Shown: positions 18,422 through 31,019, counted from the stretch's first letter. The stretch is DNA of 64,000 nucleotides from Oscillospiraceae bacterium (GCA_015063485.1 SVUA01000001.1:1-64000); one strand, 5' to 3'. Notes: generated from the letters alone by a model not told the origin. Numbers and translations: made by a program.

Positions 18422-20986
18422 TTATTCTACCGTTTCTTCGGTTGATTCGACCGCAGTTTCGGTAACATTTACATCTTCCTCGGGCGCATCAAGCTCCTCG
18501 TCGTCCTCACGGGCAACCTTTGTGAAGTTGACAAGCTTCTGCTCCTCTCCAAGACGCATCATAATAACGCCTCCCGCCGTTCTCGAGTAAACAGGGATAT
18601 CCTTAACGGGAGTTCTTATTATCGTTCCTCCGTCGGTTATCATCATAAGGTCGTCGTCGTCACTAACAGTCTCTATGCCGCAAAGCATACCCGTCTTATC
18701 GCTAAGCTTATGGCAGGTAACACCAAAGCCGCCGCGGTTCTTCATTTCTCTGAAATCGGAGAACGGCGTTCTCTTTCCGTATCCGTTCTCGGTAACGGTG
18801 ACCATGCTCTGCGCATCGTCAACTATAGCAACACCCGTAACGTAATCGCCGTCACGCAGAGAGATTCCCTTTACGCCGCGCGCCGTTCTTCCCATCGCGC
18901 GAACGTTTGCCTCGGTATAACGTACGGCACAGCCGTGAGCCGTTGCAAGTACGATATCGCATTCTCCATGCGTATGCATAACGAATACGAGCTCATCTCC
19001 CTCGTCAAGCGACAGAGCGATCTTTCCGCCCTTGCGCTGATATTCATACTGCGTGAGAAGCGTACGCTTGATAATACCATTTCTAGTTACCATCGTGAGA
19101 TATTCGCCCTCGTTGAAGCCCTCTACGCTGATAAGAGCTGTGACCTTTTCCTCGGGGAGCATCTCAATGATATTTACGATATTAGTTCCCTTTGCCGTTC
19201 TTGAAGCTTCGGGTATCTGATAAGCCTTGCGCGTGTGTACCTTACCCTTGTTCGTAAACATCATAAGATACGAATGGCTGTGAACGCTTATCACGTTCTC
19301 TATAAAGTCGTCTTGCTTTGTAGACATACCGATAATACCCTTACCTCCTCTGCGTTGAGCAGAATAAGTGTCGGCAGGCAAACGCTTTATATATCCAGCG
19401 TGAGTCATGGTAATAACGCAGTTGTGCTTTTCTATGAGATCCTCAAGCTCGATATCGTCGGTAGCCGCGACTATTTCAGTACGTCTTTCATCTGCGAACT
19501 TGCGGCGTATCTCGCCCATTTCGTCCTTGATTATCTGGTCTATCTTATGCTCGTCGGCAAGTATTCCCTCAAGCTCGATTATAAGCGCGTGCAATCTTGC
19601 AAGCTCCTCCTCTATCTTGTCTCTCTCCATGCCCGTAAGCTTACCGAGAGTCATCTCAACGATAGCTTGAGCCTGCGCGTCGGAAAGCTGACGGATATTT
19701 CCAAGCTCGTTCTGATAGCCGTCCTTATAAGTAACCGTGAAAAATTCTGCCATCAAGCGCTCTTTAGCCTCGGGAATGGAACGAGAGGTCTTCATTATCT
19801 CAACGATTCGGTCTATATTGTCGATAGCGATATGATAGCCCTCGAATATATGCGCTCTCGCCTTTGCCTTATCAAGCTCAAACTGCGTACGGCGGTAAAT
19901 TACCGAACGCTGATGCGTGATATAGTGGTCGAGTATCTGCGGAAGCGATAATACCTTCGGCTCGTTGTTTACGAGCGCTAACATATTGATAGCGCAGGTG
20001 TCCTCAAGCTGAGAATATTTATAAAGCTGGTTGAGTATTACCTGACCGTTAGCGTCTCTGCGGTATTCGATAACGATACGCATACCGTCTCTGCCCGACT
20101 CGTCGCGAAGCTCTGTAATACCCTCTATTCTCTTTTCCTTTACAAGATCGGCAATAGCCTTACAAAGAACGCTCTTGTTTACCTGATAAGGAATCTCGGT
20201 AACGATTATTCTGTGCTTGTCCTCTTCGATATTAGCCTTAGCTCTTACCATAACGCGTCCGCGTCCCGTGGTGTACGCCTGAATAATACCGTTTACGCCG
20301 TAAATAGTTGCGTTTGTCGGGAAGTCGGGACCTTTTACGTATTCCATAAGGTCAAGCACCGAGCATTCGGGATTGTCCATTCTGTAAATCGTCGCGTCGA
20401 TTACCTCTCCAAGATTGTGAGGCGGAATATACGTTGCCATACCGACAGCGATACCTACTGAACCGTTTACAAGAAGGTTCGGAAAACGAGAAGGAAGTAC
20501 GCGAGGCTCTTTTAAGCGGTTATCGAAGTTGGGCATAAAGTCAACTACATCCTTTTCGATATCGCTCATAAGCTCGTCCGCGATCTTCGACATTCTCGCC
20601 TCGGTATAACGGTATGCAGCCGCGCCGTCTCCGTCGACAGAACCGAAGTTACCGTGTCCCTCTACAAGAGGATAACGCAGAGAAAAGTCCTGCGCCATAC
20701 GAACCATAGTTCCGTAAACGGCAGCGTCACCGTGAGGGTGATAACGTCCGAGAACGTTACCGACCGTCGTAGCCGATTTTCTGAAAGGCTTATCGTAGGT
20801 CAAATGGTCCTCGTACATAGCGTACATGATACGTCTCTGACCCGGCTTCATACCGTCGCGTACATCGGGAAGAGCACGTGCGGCAATTACCGACATGGAA
20901 TATTCGATAAAGGATCTCTTTACCTCTTTTTCCATTTCGACTTCAACTATTTTTTGGTCCTTAAATTCAATGTTTTCGTTTTCCAA
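18422..20986 (-). CDS. gyrA: DNA gyrase subunit A (QRDR = GDAAVYG)
   Basis: SFIEYSMSVIAARALPDVRDGMKPGQRRIMYAM; adjacent to gyrB; C-terminal beta-pinwheel repeats. Confidence 0.97.
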   Translation of the reverse strand: MENENIEFKDQKIVEVEMEKEVKRSFIEYSMSVIAARALPDVRDGMKPGQRRIMYAMYEDHLTYDKPFRKSATTVGNVLGRYHPHGDAAVYGTMVRMAQDFSLRYPLVEGHGNFGSVDGDGAAAYRYTEARMSKIADELMSDIEKDVVDFMPNFDNRLKEPRVLPSRFPNLLVNGSVGIAVGMATYIPPHNLGEVIDATIYRMDNPECSVLDLMEYVKGPDFPTNATIYGVNGIIQAYTTGRGRVMVRAKANIEEDKHRIIVTEIPYQVNKSVLCKAIADLVKEKRIEGITELRDESGRDGMRIVIEYRRDANGQVILNQLYKYSQLEDTCAINMLALVNNEPKVLSLPQILDHYITHQRSVIYRRTQFELDKAKARAHIFEGYHIAIDNIDRIVEIMKTSRSIPEAKERLMAEFFTVTYKDGYQNELGNIRQLSDAQAQAIVEMTLGKLTGMERDKIEEELARLHALIIELEGILADEHKIDQIIKDEMGEIRRKFADERRTEIVAATDDIELEDLIEKHNCVITMTHAGYIKRLPADTYSAQRRGGKGIIGMSTKQDDFIENVISVHSHSYLMMFTNKGKVHTRKAYQIPEASRTAKGTNIVNIIEMLPEEKVTALISVEGFNEGEYLTMVTRNGIIKRTLLTQYEYQRKGGKIALSLDEGDELVFVMHTHGECDIVLATAHGCAVRYTEANVRAMGRTARGVKGISLRDGDYVTGVAIVDDAQSMVTVTENGYGKRTPFSDFREMKNRGGFGVTCHKLSDKTGMLCGIETVSDDDDLMMITDGGTIIRTPVKDIPVYSRTAGGVIMMRLGEEQKLVNFTKVAREDDEELDAPEEDVNVTETAVESTEETVE

Positions 20987-21199
20987 TTTTTAATACCTGC
21001 CAAATTGTTTATTTGTCGTTTAGTTTGAATTTTTAAAAGAATCAATCCCACAGATACCCTGTGGAAAAAGCTCTCGACTTTTTGCGCTTTTTTTCGAAAA
21101 AATATTCCAATTTTCCTTTATTTTTTAAGGAGTGTAAATACTTTTTACACAAACTTTTCAACACCCTGTGGAAAAGTTATATGATGCGATGGACGCGCT

Positions 21200-21330
21200 G
21201 AGGGAAAGGTCATCACTAAGGCTTCCTTTACACAAGGGAGGCTTTTTACTTGTACTAACACCGTCTTATAATTTTTTAGAAAGTTCTTTGAGAGCTCGAG
21301 AACTTTCTTTCAAGAAAGTTCTCGAACGCG
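21200..21330. repeat. Intergenic palindromic repeats, including one copy of the GACGCGTTCGA-type hairpin
   Basis: aggcttcctttacacaagggaggcttttt hairpin; tcgagaactttctt-tc-aagaaagttctcga palindrome adjoining the gyrB stop; cognate forms at 30868, 38894 and 46140. Confidence 0.7.
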
Positions 21331-21333
21331 TCC

Positions 21334-23274
<1,941 letters not shown>

Positions 23275-23332
23275 TTATATTGATCCTTTCATGGTTTTGC
23301 TGTTTCTTGTATCTTTACTTTTTTAATTTCAG

Positions 23333-23605
23333 TTAAATATTCAATTCTTCTATTCTTCCCTTTAGCGCCGATGTCGAAAGCTGAGAAAAGCATATTCTGT
23401 ATTCTCCGTTTTCAAGGTACAGCACAAAAGATTTCGGTATCTCAAGTATTGCGGATTCTACCGCGTTCTCCCTTTGCTTTGCCGACAGATATTTTCTCGT
23501 TACGGACGAAAGAGTCGCGTTATCCATATCAAAAATACCGATAACATCTCGAAGCCTTACGTTTTTGTTATTTCCTACGTGTAAAAACATATTGAAATAC
23601 CTCAA
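23333..23605 (-). CDS. remB: DUF370/RemB-type extracellular matrix regulator-like protein
   Basis: FLHVGNNKNVRLRDVIGIFDMDNAT; located between recF and gyrB like B. subtilis remB (yaaB). Confidence 0.85.
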   Translation of the reverse strand: MRYFNMFLHVGNNKNVRLRDVIGIFDMDNATLSSVTRKYLSAKQRENAVESAILEIPKSFVLYLENGEYRICFSQLSTSALKGRIEELNI

Positions 23606-24711
23606 TTATATCTTCCGTTCTCAACGCGTATTATCTTTGCGTCTTTAAAGCGTGAAATACTTTCCGACTCGCAAGTCGTCATTATGACCTGCTTTTCATG
23701 TATCTTATTGATAAGATATTCTCGTCTTGAAGCATCAAGCTCGGATAAAACGTCGTCAAAAAGAAATACGGGCTGATCTCCAAACTCTTCCTTACATATT
23801 TCTCCCTCGGCAAGCTTCATAGCTAAAGCCAATGATCTCTGCTGACCTTGAGACGCGTAAATTCTTGCGCTCTTGCCATTAAGTCTTATATCAAGATCGT
23901 CCTTGTGTATTCCCCACAAGGTAGCTCCTGCGGCGATCTCTCGCTCGTGAGAGGACATAAGAAGCTCAAAATACTTTTTCTTAACAAGCTCTCTGTTGAA
24001 ATATTCCTCTTCATTCTGATTCGAAGAACCATCGTAAACGAGAGTAGGCTTCTCTTTCTCCCCCGTCATTTCAAAAAAACAATTTGAAATATGACCCGAA
24101 GCTCTTCTTATAAACTTGAGTCTCATATCGGATATAATAGCCGCTTCGGCCGCGAGCTGATCGCTCCAAAGCTCTACCGTCGCGTCAAATGTCCTTCTGT
24201 CATTAAAAGCATTTTTTATCAATGCGTTTCTCTGCTTTAAAACGTAATTGTATTTTTGAAGAGAGTGTATATACATCGGATACATTCGGCTTATCGCCAT
24301 ATCGAGATATCCTCTGCGCGCCGCAGGACCGTCCTTGATAAGCGAAAGATGCTCAGGACAAAACAGTACGGCGCGAAAAGAACCTACTATATCCGAAAGC
24401 TTATCCATCTTTACTCCGTTTTTTTCTACGAGCTTTTGCTTATCGCGGAAAATTTTGATATGAAGCTTTTGATCTCGCTTTGAATCCTTGTAAAAAAGCT
24501 CTATATCGGCGGCACTCTGTCCGAATCTTATCATTTCGGACGTATGTGACGCGCGAAAGCTTCTGCCAACCGACGAATAGAAAACAGCTTCTAAAAGATT
24601 TGTCTTTCCTTGAGCGTTTTCTCCTACGAGAATATTAACGCCCTCCGAAAAATCGACCTTACATTCCTCTATATTTCTAAAATCCGCGGCTTTTACCGTT
24701 TTACAATACAT
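23602..24711 (-). CDS. recF: DNA replication/repair protein RecF
   Basis: FRNIEECKVDFSEGVNILVGENAQGKTNLLEAVFYSSVGRSFR; ASQGQQRSLALAMKLAE. Confidence 0.97.
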   Translation of the reverse strand: MYCKTVKAADFRNIEECKVDFSEGVNILVGENAQGKTNLLEAVFYSSVGRSFRASHTSEMIRFGQSAADIELFYKDSKRDQKLHIKIFRDKQKLVEKNGVKMDKLSDIVGSFRAVLFCPEHLSLIKDGPAARRGYLDMAISRMYPMYIHSLQKYNYVLKQRNALIKNAFNDRRTFDATVELWSDQLAAEAAIISDMRLKFIRRASGHISNCFFEMTGEKEKPTLVYDGSSNQNEEEYFNRELVKKKYFELLMSSHEREIAAGATLWGIHKDDLDIRLNGKSARIYASQGQQRSLALAMKLAEGEICKEEFGDQPVFLFDDVLSELDASRREYLINKIHEKQVIMTTCESESISRFKDAKIIRVENGRYN

Positions 24712-24722
24712 TTGTCAAAGAA

Positions 24723-25883
24723 TCATTCCTTCGTTCTTACAGGGAGAAGCATAAATATCTCTTCCTCGCCTACGTTTCCATTTTCGTCGCAGGGCTGGAT
24801 ATTCATACTTGTCAAAGGAGAAGACATCTTTAACATAAGCTTTTCGGAATCACAAGCTCTTATGGTATCTATAAGGAAACGGTTATTAAAAGCAATAACT
24901 ATATCGTCTCCCTCGTGATTTATCGCAAGCTCGTCATATGTGCTTCCCGCAGAAGAAACTGCTGATATCTTCAAAGCCGCTTCATTTACGTCAAGCTTAA
25001 CGTGTGAACGAACGCTTCCCGCTATCTTTTCTTCGGTAATAAGCGCTGCGCGCTCAAGAGCCGAAACTAATTCTCTCTTGTCGGCAATAACGCTTATTCT
25101 GTGATTGTTCATGATTATTCTGTTGTAATCTATATACTCTCCGTCAACGAGGCGAGAGAAGAAAGTAAGATCTCCGATAAGAAATACTATATGCTTTCTC
25201 GTGATATAGATCTGCGTTACCGATTCCTCATCATCGGAAAGAAGTCTTGAAAGCTCGTTTACAGTCTTCACGGGAATTATAAAGCCAAACTCAAGATGCG
25301 CGTTTCCGTTAGTATTCTTGTTTACAAGCTCTGTCGTTCGGCAGCATTTTGCGAGCTTAAAGCTATCACAGGATACCATCATGATAGAATCGTCGGTTAT
25401 CTTGCAATAAGTACCGTTCAAAACGTTTCTCTGGTCGTTTACACCCATAGCAAACGATACTTGACCTATCATCTTCTTTACTACCGCCTGACCGATAATA
25501 AAGCTTCTGTCGCTGACAAGATCGGGAATAGACGGAAAATCCGAGCCCTTTAACGCGTTCATCTTATGGGAAGAGCGTCCGCTGAAGATACAAGCCGTAA
25601 GCTTTTCATCAACGGTAAGAGTTACCTCGTCTCCTTCCATTACGCGCAACGTCTGGTTGAATTTTTGAGCGTTGATAATGTAGCAACCCTCTTCAATTAC
25701 CTTAGCTTCAATAGTAATTCTTACCCCTTTTTCAAGGTCGTAGGTAGTCATAATGCAGGTATCTGGCATTTTTGCCTCTATCATGATACCTTCAATAGTC
25801 GAAAGAGTGGATTTACCTGAAACTGCGCACATAAGTGGTGCTACTGCCGCGCTAACGGCTGAACGGTTGAATATGATCTTCAT
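24723..25883 (-). CDS. dnaN: DNA polymerase III beta clamp
   Basis: Between dnaA and recF; beta-clamp signatures and a C-terminal MLLPVR motif. Confidence 0.97.
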   Translation of the reverse strand: MKIIFNRSAVSAAVAPLMCAVSGKSTLSTIEGIMIEAKMPDTCIMTTYDLEKGVRITIEAKVIEEGCYIINAQKFNQTLRVMEGDEVTLTVDEKLTACIFSGRSSHKMNALKGSDFPSIPDLVSDRSFIIGQAVVKKMIGQVSFAMGVNDQRNVLNGTYCKITDDSIMMVSCDSFKLAKCCRTTELVNKNTNGNAHLEFGFIIPVKTVNELSRLLSDDEESVTQIYITRKHIVFLIGDLTFFSRLVDGEYIDYNRIIMNNHRISVIADKRELVSALERAALITEEKIAGSVRSHVKLDVNEAALKISAVSSAGSTYDELAINHEGDDIVIAFNNRFLIDTIRACDSEKLMLKMSSPLTSMNIQPCDENGNVGEEEIFMLLPVRTKE

Positions 25884-26351
25884 ACTTTTTCTCCTTTCGC
25901 GTTTCTCGCGCGATAAATAAAAATAAATTAATTATATATAGTTTATAGTAGTATTAGTAATAGGGGGTGTGCAAAGTGTGGAAAAGTCTTGAAAGCCTTG
26001 TCGTGTATGACTTTTTTACGTTTATATTTTTTAGAAGTACCATGTAAAACTGACGGTAAAAATGTGTAAACTATTTCTTTTTTATTCGAGCTTTTTCGAT
26101 ATTATTTTTTTAGATCTTATTTAGTGAGGATTTTTACAAACAGATAAAAATATTTTTAAAAACCTTTTATTATCTTCTTGTGGAAAAAGCTTTAAAAACG
26201 GAAAATTATCTGCGTTTTCAACATCTTTAAAAATCGTTTTTAACATTTAAAATCGTTGATATTTAAAGCTATTCACTTTTTTAACACATGGTATATCTTA
26301 ATAAATAAAAACTTGTGTAAAACTATGTGAAAACTGTTTAATATCCGTATA
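25884..26351. promoter_or_regulatory. dnaA-dnaN intergenic region with DnaA-box-like sequences (candidate oriC part)
   Basis: TGTGGAAAA at 25977-25985 and 26179-26187; TGTGTAAAC 26063-26071; TGTGTAAAA 26314-26322; AT-rich. Confidence 0.55.
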
Positions 26352-27752
26352 TTAATCAGTAATGTCTTTTATAAGTCCTTCTATTTCAAGATTAAACAAA
26401 GGATCTTTTGATATCTTTTCTGATATACGGTCAGAGGAAGCCATAGCGGTCGTATGGTCTCTGTTAAACAATCTTCCTATGTTCGGAAAAGACATTTCGG
26501 TAATCGCGCGTATGAGATAAATAGTTATGTGTCTTGCTTGAGCGATATCTTTATTTCTTTTCGTTCCGATAAGATCTTCTTTATTTATTCCGTATTTTTT
26601 GAAAACGGCAGTAAATATTTTTTCGACCGTAACGTTTATAGGCTCTGCTCCGCCAAGAAGCTCCGCGATACAGTTTTTAGCCATGTCAATGGTGATATTC
26701 TGTCCCGAAAGGAAGCACTTTGCGCTTAGCTTTTTGATAGCTCCCTCGAGCTGTCTTATGTTTGAGCGGAGATTTTCCGCAAGGAAGTTCAGAACATCGT
26801 CGGGAATATTTATATTTATCTGCTCGGCTTTCTTTTTGATTATTGCCACGCGAAGCTCAAAGTCAGGCGGCTGTATATCGGCTATAAGTCCCCATTCAAA
26901 TCTTGTTTTCAGACGGTCCTCAAGCGTTTGAATATCCTTTGGAGGACGGTCAGACGTTAAGATTATCTGTTTATTTGACTCGTAAAGGTTATTGAAAGTA
27001 TGGAAAAATTCCTCTTGAGTAGAATCCTTACCCGCTATAAACTGAATATCGTCTATCAAAAGAATGTCGCAATTACGGTATTTTTCATGAAATTTTGACA
27101 TTTCATATTTTGCGATACATTCTATCATTTCATTGGTAAATTCGTCTCCCTTTATATAAACGACTCTGGTATCGGGCTTTTTGCGGCGTATCTCGTTTAC
27201 CACCGCGCTCATAAGGTGAGTTTTTCCAAGTCCGCTCGGGCCGTAAATAAACAAAGGATTATAATCCATAGCAGGTCTATCCGCAACGGCAGTACAAGCG
27301 GCGTGAGCAAATTTATTGGAGTTGCCTACTATAAAATTGTCAAACGTATATTGGAAGTTATAATTTTGAGGTAAAAGGCTTTGATCGTCCGCTCTTTTTA
27401 TATTGTCGTTATTTTCGGCAGTTGAAGTATTATTTTCTTTTTCGTTTGAATTATTGAGATGCATCTGCTTTTTCAACTGATCCACGTCTGTCGTTTTTCC
27501 CGTAAAGATAACGTCAACGTCAACGTCGAACCCGAGGCTAAGTGAAAATCCCGAGGCTATGATATCGATATATCTTTCTTTGACGACCTTAAGGTTAAAT
27601 TCGGTCTGACACGAAAGAGTTATTTTATTATTATCATATGAATGAACTTTAAGAGGATCAAACCAAAGCGTTATTATCTGTTGTCCGAGATTTTGTAAAA
27701 GAGAGGCTTTTACAGATTCCCATATGTTAGATATATCGTCAAGATAAGACAT
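26352..27752 (-). CDS. dnaA: Chromosomal replication initiator DnaA
   Basis: NPLFIYGPSGLGKTHLMSAV; DRPPKDIQTLEDRLKTRFEWGL; FNRDHTTAM. Confidence 0.99.
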   Translation of the reverse strand: MSYLDDISNIWESVKASLLQNLGQQIITLWFDPLKVHSYDNNKITLSCQTEFNLKVVKERYIDIIASGFSLSLGFDVDVDVIFTGKTTDVDQLKKQMHLNNSNEKENNTSTAENNDNIKRADDQSLLPQNYNFQYTFDNFIVGNSNKFAHAACTAVADRPAMDYNPLFIYGPSGLGKTHLMSAVVNEIRRKKPDTRVVYIKGDEFTNEMIECIAKYEMSKFHEKYRNCDILLIDDIQFIAGKDSTQEEFFHTFNNLYESNKQIILTSDRPPKDIQTLEDRLKTRFEWGLIADIQPPDFELRVAIIKKKAEQININIPDDVLNFLAENLRSNIRQLEGAIKKLSAKCFLSGQNITIDMAKNCIAELLGGAEPINVTVEKIFTAVFKKYGINKEDLIGTKRNKDIAQARHITIYLIRAITEMSFPNIGRLFNRDHTTAMASSDRISEKISKDPLFNLEIEGLIKDITD

Positions 27753-27961
27753 ATTTTCTCCGTTCTACCGCGCAAAAAAAGTAATATTTTGATAATAAAA
27801 ACAATTTGCGCAGTTTAATAATTATACTGTATATATTATATCATATATATCTATTTTTTGCAAGAGTTTGAACAATATTTTTTAAAATTTTCTTCAAATA
27901 TATAATATATATATATTATAAAATTTCAGTCAATTTTTTATTAAAAAAGCAGCTTGATTTA

Positions 27962-27990
27962 TTGACATTTATTCGTTTTTGTTGTATAAT
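27962..27990 (+). promoter_or_regulatory. copA promoter
   Basis: TTGACA (27962-27967), 17-bp spacer, TATAAT (27985-27990). Confidence 0.8.
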
Positions 27991-28011
27991 CAAAACGAAA
28001 GGCAGGTTATT

Positions 28012-30549
28012 ATGAAAAAAATTCGTTACGTTGTAAAAGGAATGAGTTGCGCTGCTTGTGTTTCACATGTTGAACACGCCGCAAAAAAGGTCGTTTTAAG
28101 TGAAAATTTCGGCGTCAGCTTACTTACCAATACACTTACCGTTACCGTAGAAGACGAAGTTGATGAAGAAAAGCTTTTTAATTCTTTACGCAAAGAGATA
28201 AGCCTTGCGGGATATGGTCTTATGCGTGAAAAAACGGGAAAAGACAGTGAAAATGAAACGAGAAAACAAAATAAGTCCGCGCTTATAAGACTTATAGCTT
28301 CTTGTATCTTAACTATTTCCCTTATGTACGTTTCTATGGGAAGTATGATCGGCATTCCCGTACCAAAAGCTTTCTATGAAAACGCGCTCATTTTTGCACT
28401 TATTCAGCTTTTTTTAACTATACCGGTTATAATTCTCAATTTTAAATTTTATAAAAACGGATACGCCGCGCTTTTCCGCCTTGCTCCTAATATGGATTCG
28501 CTTATAGCTATAGGTTCGTCCGCTTCTCTTGTTTACGGAATAGCAGCGATAGTATTTATAGGCTACGGAATCAGCTCAGGTAATGACGCTCTCGTTCACT
28601 CTTACAGGCATAATCTTTATTTTGAATCCGCGGCTATGATACTTACGCTCGTAAGCCTTGGAAAGATGCTTGAGGGCAGAGCAAAGGCTAATGCCGCGTC
28701 TGCTATCGGAAAGCTTGCGGATATGATGCCGTCTTCCGCTACCGTTATAAAAGACGGAGTAAAGACCGAGGTTTTGATAGAAGAGATAAAGGTCGGCGAT
28801 ATCGTTGCAATTCGAGCGGGAGAGATAATCCCCGTTGACGGACGGGTTATAAGCGGAAATGCTTCTGTTAATGAAAGCGCTATAAGCGGAGAAAGCATAC
28901 CTGTGGAAAAAGAACACGGTGATGAGGTACGCGCTGTGTGTACTTTGACGGGAGGTTACATTGAAATAAGAGCAGAGCGCGTAGGCGGTGATACGTCATT
29001 CTCTAAAATATTGGAATTACTTGAAGATGCGGCAGCTTCGAAAGCTCCTATATCACGGCTTGCAGACCGTGTCAGCAGAATATTTGTTCCGATCGTTATA
29101 GCGATCTCTGCAATTACGGCGGCTGTATGGCTTATTTTTACACATGATATAGCTATGGCTTTTGAGTGTGCGGTATCAGTCCTCGTTATATCTTGCCCTT
29201 GCGCGCTTGGTCTTGCGACTCCTACCGCTATTATGGTCGCTACGGGAAGAGGAGCGCAGAGAGGTATATTGATAAAAAGCGCGGAAGCGCTTGAAGATCT
29301 TCACTCTATCAAATATTTTCTTACCGATAAGACAGGAACTCTCACCGAGGGAAAACCTTCGGTTACCGATATAATTCCCTTCTCTTGCGAAGAATCGGAG
29401 CTTATAAGCGCGGCATATTCTGCGGAATCCATGTCCTCCCACCCTCTTGCAGATGCAATATGCAAAAAAGCAGATGAGATGGGTGTAGTCAAAAAAAATG
29501 CGGAAAATTTTTCAATGGTTCTCGGTATGGGTATCGGAGCTTATATTGACGGAAAACCTTGCTTTGTCGGAAAACCCGAATTTTTGTTTGAGAACGGCGT
29601 TAAAGCTGAAGAAAGCCAATTTATATACGATCAGATGGAAACACTTGAAAACGAGGGAAAGACCGCCGTTTGCGTGTCTTTTGACGGTCGTTTTATGGGA
29701 ATTATCGGTATTGCCGATAAATTGAGAGAGGATAGTGTAAAGGCGATCTCAGAGCTTAAAAAAATGGGCGTTATTCCCGTTATGCTAACGGGAGATAACG
29801 AAAAAACTGCTACTTCGGTTGCAAAGAGCTGCGGAATAGATGAAGTATATTTCCGTCTTTTGCCAGAGGATAAAGAAAAATTGATAAGAGATTTTTCTAA
29901 AAAAGGCAAATGCGCGATGATAGGCGACGGTATAAACGACGCGCCCGCCCTTGCCGCCGCGGATATCGGTATCGCTGTCGGCGCGGGTACGGAGGTCGCT
30001 ATCGACTGCGCGGACGTAGTCCTCTCAAAAAGCTCTCTTTCCGATGCGGTAGCGGCGATAAAGCTCTCACGCGCGACTATTACCTGTATTCGCGAAAATC
30101 TCTTCTGGGCGCTTATTTATAATACTATATGTATTCCCATAGCGGCAGGTATCCTTTATCCTGCTTTCAGTATAGCTCTTTCGCCTATGATAGCCTCTGC
30201 CGCCATGAGCTTTTCCTCAATATTCGTAGTCCTTAATTCTCTTAGATTAAAAATTAAAAATATAGGCTTTGAAAATAAAAAAACAAATTGTCCGTGTGAA
30301 AATAATAAACTTGAAATTGATAAGGAGGATAATGATATGTTCGGTAAAAACAAAACTGTGAATTTTTCTGTTGAGGGTATGATGTGTGAGCATTGTAAGG
30401 CTCATGTTGAAAAAGCTCTCCTTGACGTTAAAGGCGTTAAGTCGGCTACCGCTGACCTCGCGTCTAAATCGGTCACCGTTGTAGTTAAGGATTCTGTATC
30501 CGAGGATACTCTTAAAGCCGCTGTTGTCGCCGCAGGCTATAAAGCTTAA
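28012..30549 (+). CDS. copA: Copper-translocating P-type ATPase with N-terminal HMA and C-terminal CopZ-like HMA
   Basis: [31 protein letters not shown]-terminal [18 protein letters not shown] 28012 preferred over the ORF start at 27979. Confidence 0.95.
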   Translation: MKKIRYVVKGMSCAACVSHVEHAAKKVVLSENFGVSLLTNTLTVTVEDEVDEEKLFNSLRKEISLAGYGLMREKTGKDSENETRKQNKSALIRLIASCILTISLMYVSMGSMIGIPVPKAFYENALIFALIQLFLTIPVIILNFKFYKNGYAALFRLAPNMDSLIAIGSSASLVYGIAAIVFIGYGISSGNDALVHSYRHNLYFESAAMILTLVSLGKMLEGRAKANAASAIGKLADMMPSSATVIKDGVKTEVLIEEIKVGDIVAIRAGEIIPVDGRVISGNASVNESAISGESIPVEKEHGDEVRAVCTLTGGYIEIRAERVGGDTSFSKILELLEDAAASKAPISRLADRVSRIFVPIVIAISAITAAVWLIFTHDIAMAFECAVSVLVISCPCALGLATPTAIMVATGRGAQRGILIKSAEALEDLHSIKYFLTDKTGTLTEGKPSVTDIIPFSCEESELISAAYSAESMSSHPLADAICKKADEMGVVKKNAENFSMVLGMGIGAYIDGKPCFVGKPEFLFENGVKAEESQFIYDQMETLENEGKTAVCVSFDGRFMGIIGIADKLREDSVKAISELKKMGVIPVMLTGDNEKTATSVAKSCGIDEVYFRLLPEDKEKLIRDFSKKGKCAMIGDGINDAPALAAADIGIAVGAGTEVAIDCADVVLSKSSLSDAVAAIKLSRATITCIRENLFWALIYNTICIPIAAGILYPAFSIALSPMIASAAMSFSSIFVVLNSLRLKIKNIGFENKKTNCPCENNKLEIDKEDNDMFGKNKTVNFSVEGMMCEHCKAHVEKALLDVKGVKSATADLASKSVTVVVKDSVSEDTLKAAVVAAGYKA
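30337..30549 (+). CDS. Candidate internally initiated CopZ-like copper chaperone (70 aa, in frame within copA)
   Basis: taAAGGAGG-type SD (30322-30328) 8 nt before ATG 30337; product [34 protein letters not shown]...AAGYKA. Confidence 0.6.
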   Translation: MFGKNKTVNFSVEGMMCEHCKAHVEKALLDVKGVKSATADLASKSVTVVVKDSVSEDTLKAAVVAAGYKA

Positions 30550-30560
30550 GGGGATGCGTT

Positions 30561-30598
30561 ATGCTACTTTTTTCTTTTAAAAAAGAAAAAAGTAGCAT
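30561..30598. terminator. Long perfect palindrome after copA
   Basis: atgctacttttttctttt-aa-aaaagaaaaaagtagcat. Confidence 0.85.
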
Positions 30599-30686
30599 GA
30601 ACTAACCTTGCGGTAAGTCCTTAAAGAAAACAAATCTGGGGTTATTTCTAATAACTGTTTACTATAATTAAATTTTTTTGTTTTTA

Positions 30687-30812
30687 GGACAGTCGAGGAC
30701 GCCTGTCCCTACAGAGTTAAATTAAATCGGATCGCATTTACATCGCCTTACGGCGAGAGATGTTAAAACGATTTTCTCCATACATTGTAGGGACAGGCGT
30801 CCTCGACTGTCC
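30687..30812. repeat. MITE-like palindromic element, copy A
   Basis: 27-bp perfect terminal inverted repeats GGACAGTCGAGGACGCCTGTCCCTACA with a tcgccttacggcga core hairpin. Confidence 0.9.
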
Positions 30813-30969
30813 GTTTTATTCAATTAGTGTAAAACAAAATGGCTACATAAAAAAACTTCTTAGTAAAGTTCTTTGAGAGCTCGAGAACTTTCTTTTTCAA
30901 AATTTGCAGAAACAAAACACACCATACTCTATGTATTGCTTTTTCTAGGACTTACCGAAGGTCGGTCCA

Positions 30970-31003
30970 GCTTACTTTCTTTTTCGCGAAAAAGAAAGTA
31001 AGC
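30970..31003. terminator. 34-bp perfect palindrome downstream of GH78 gene
   Basis: GCTTACTTTCTTTTTCG/CGAAAAAGAAAGTAAGC. Confidence 0.85.
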
Positions 31004-31019
31004 GTGTCCTCGCATCCTC

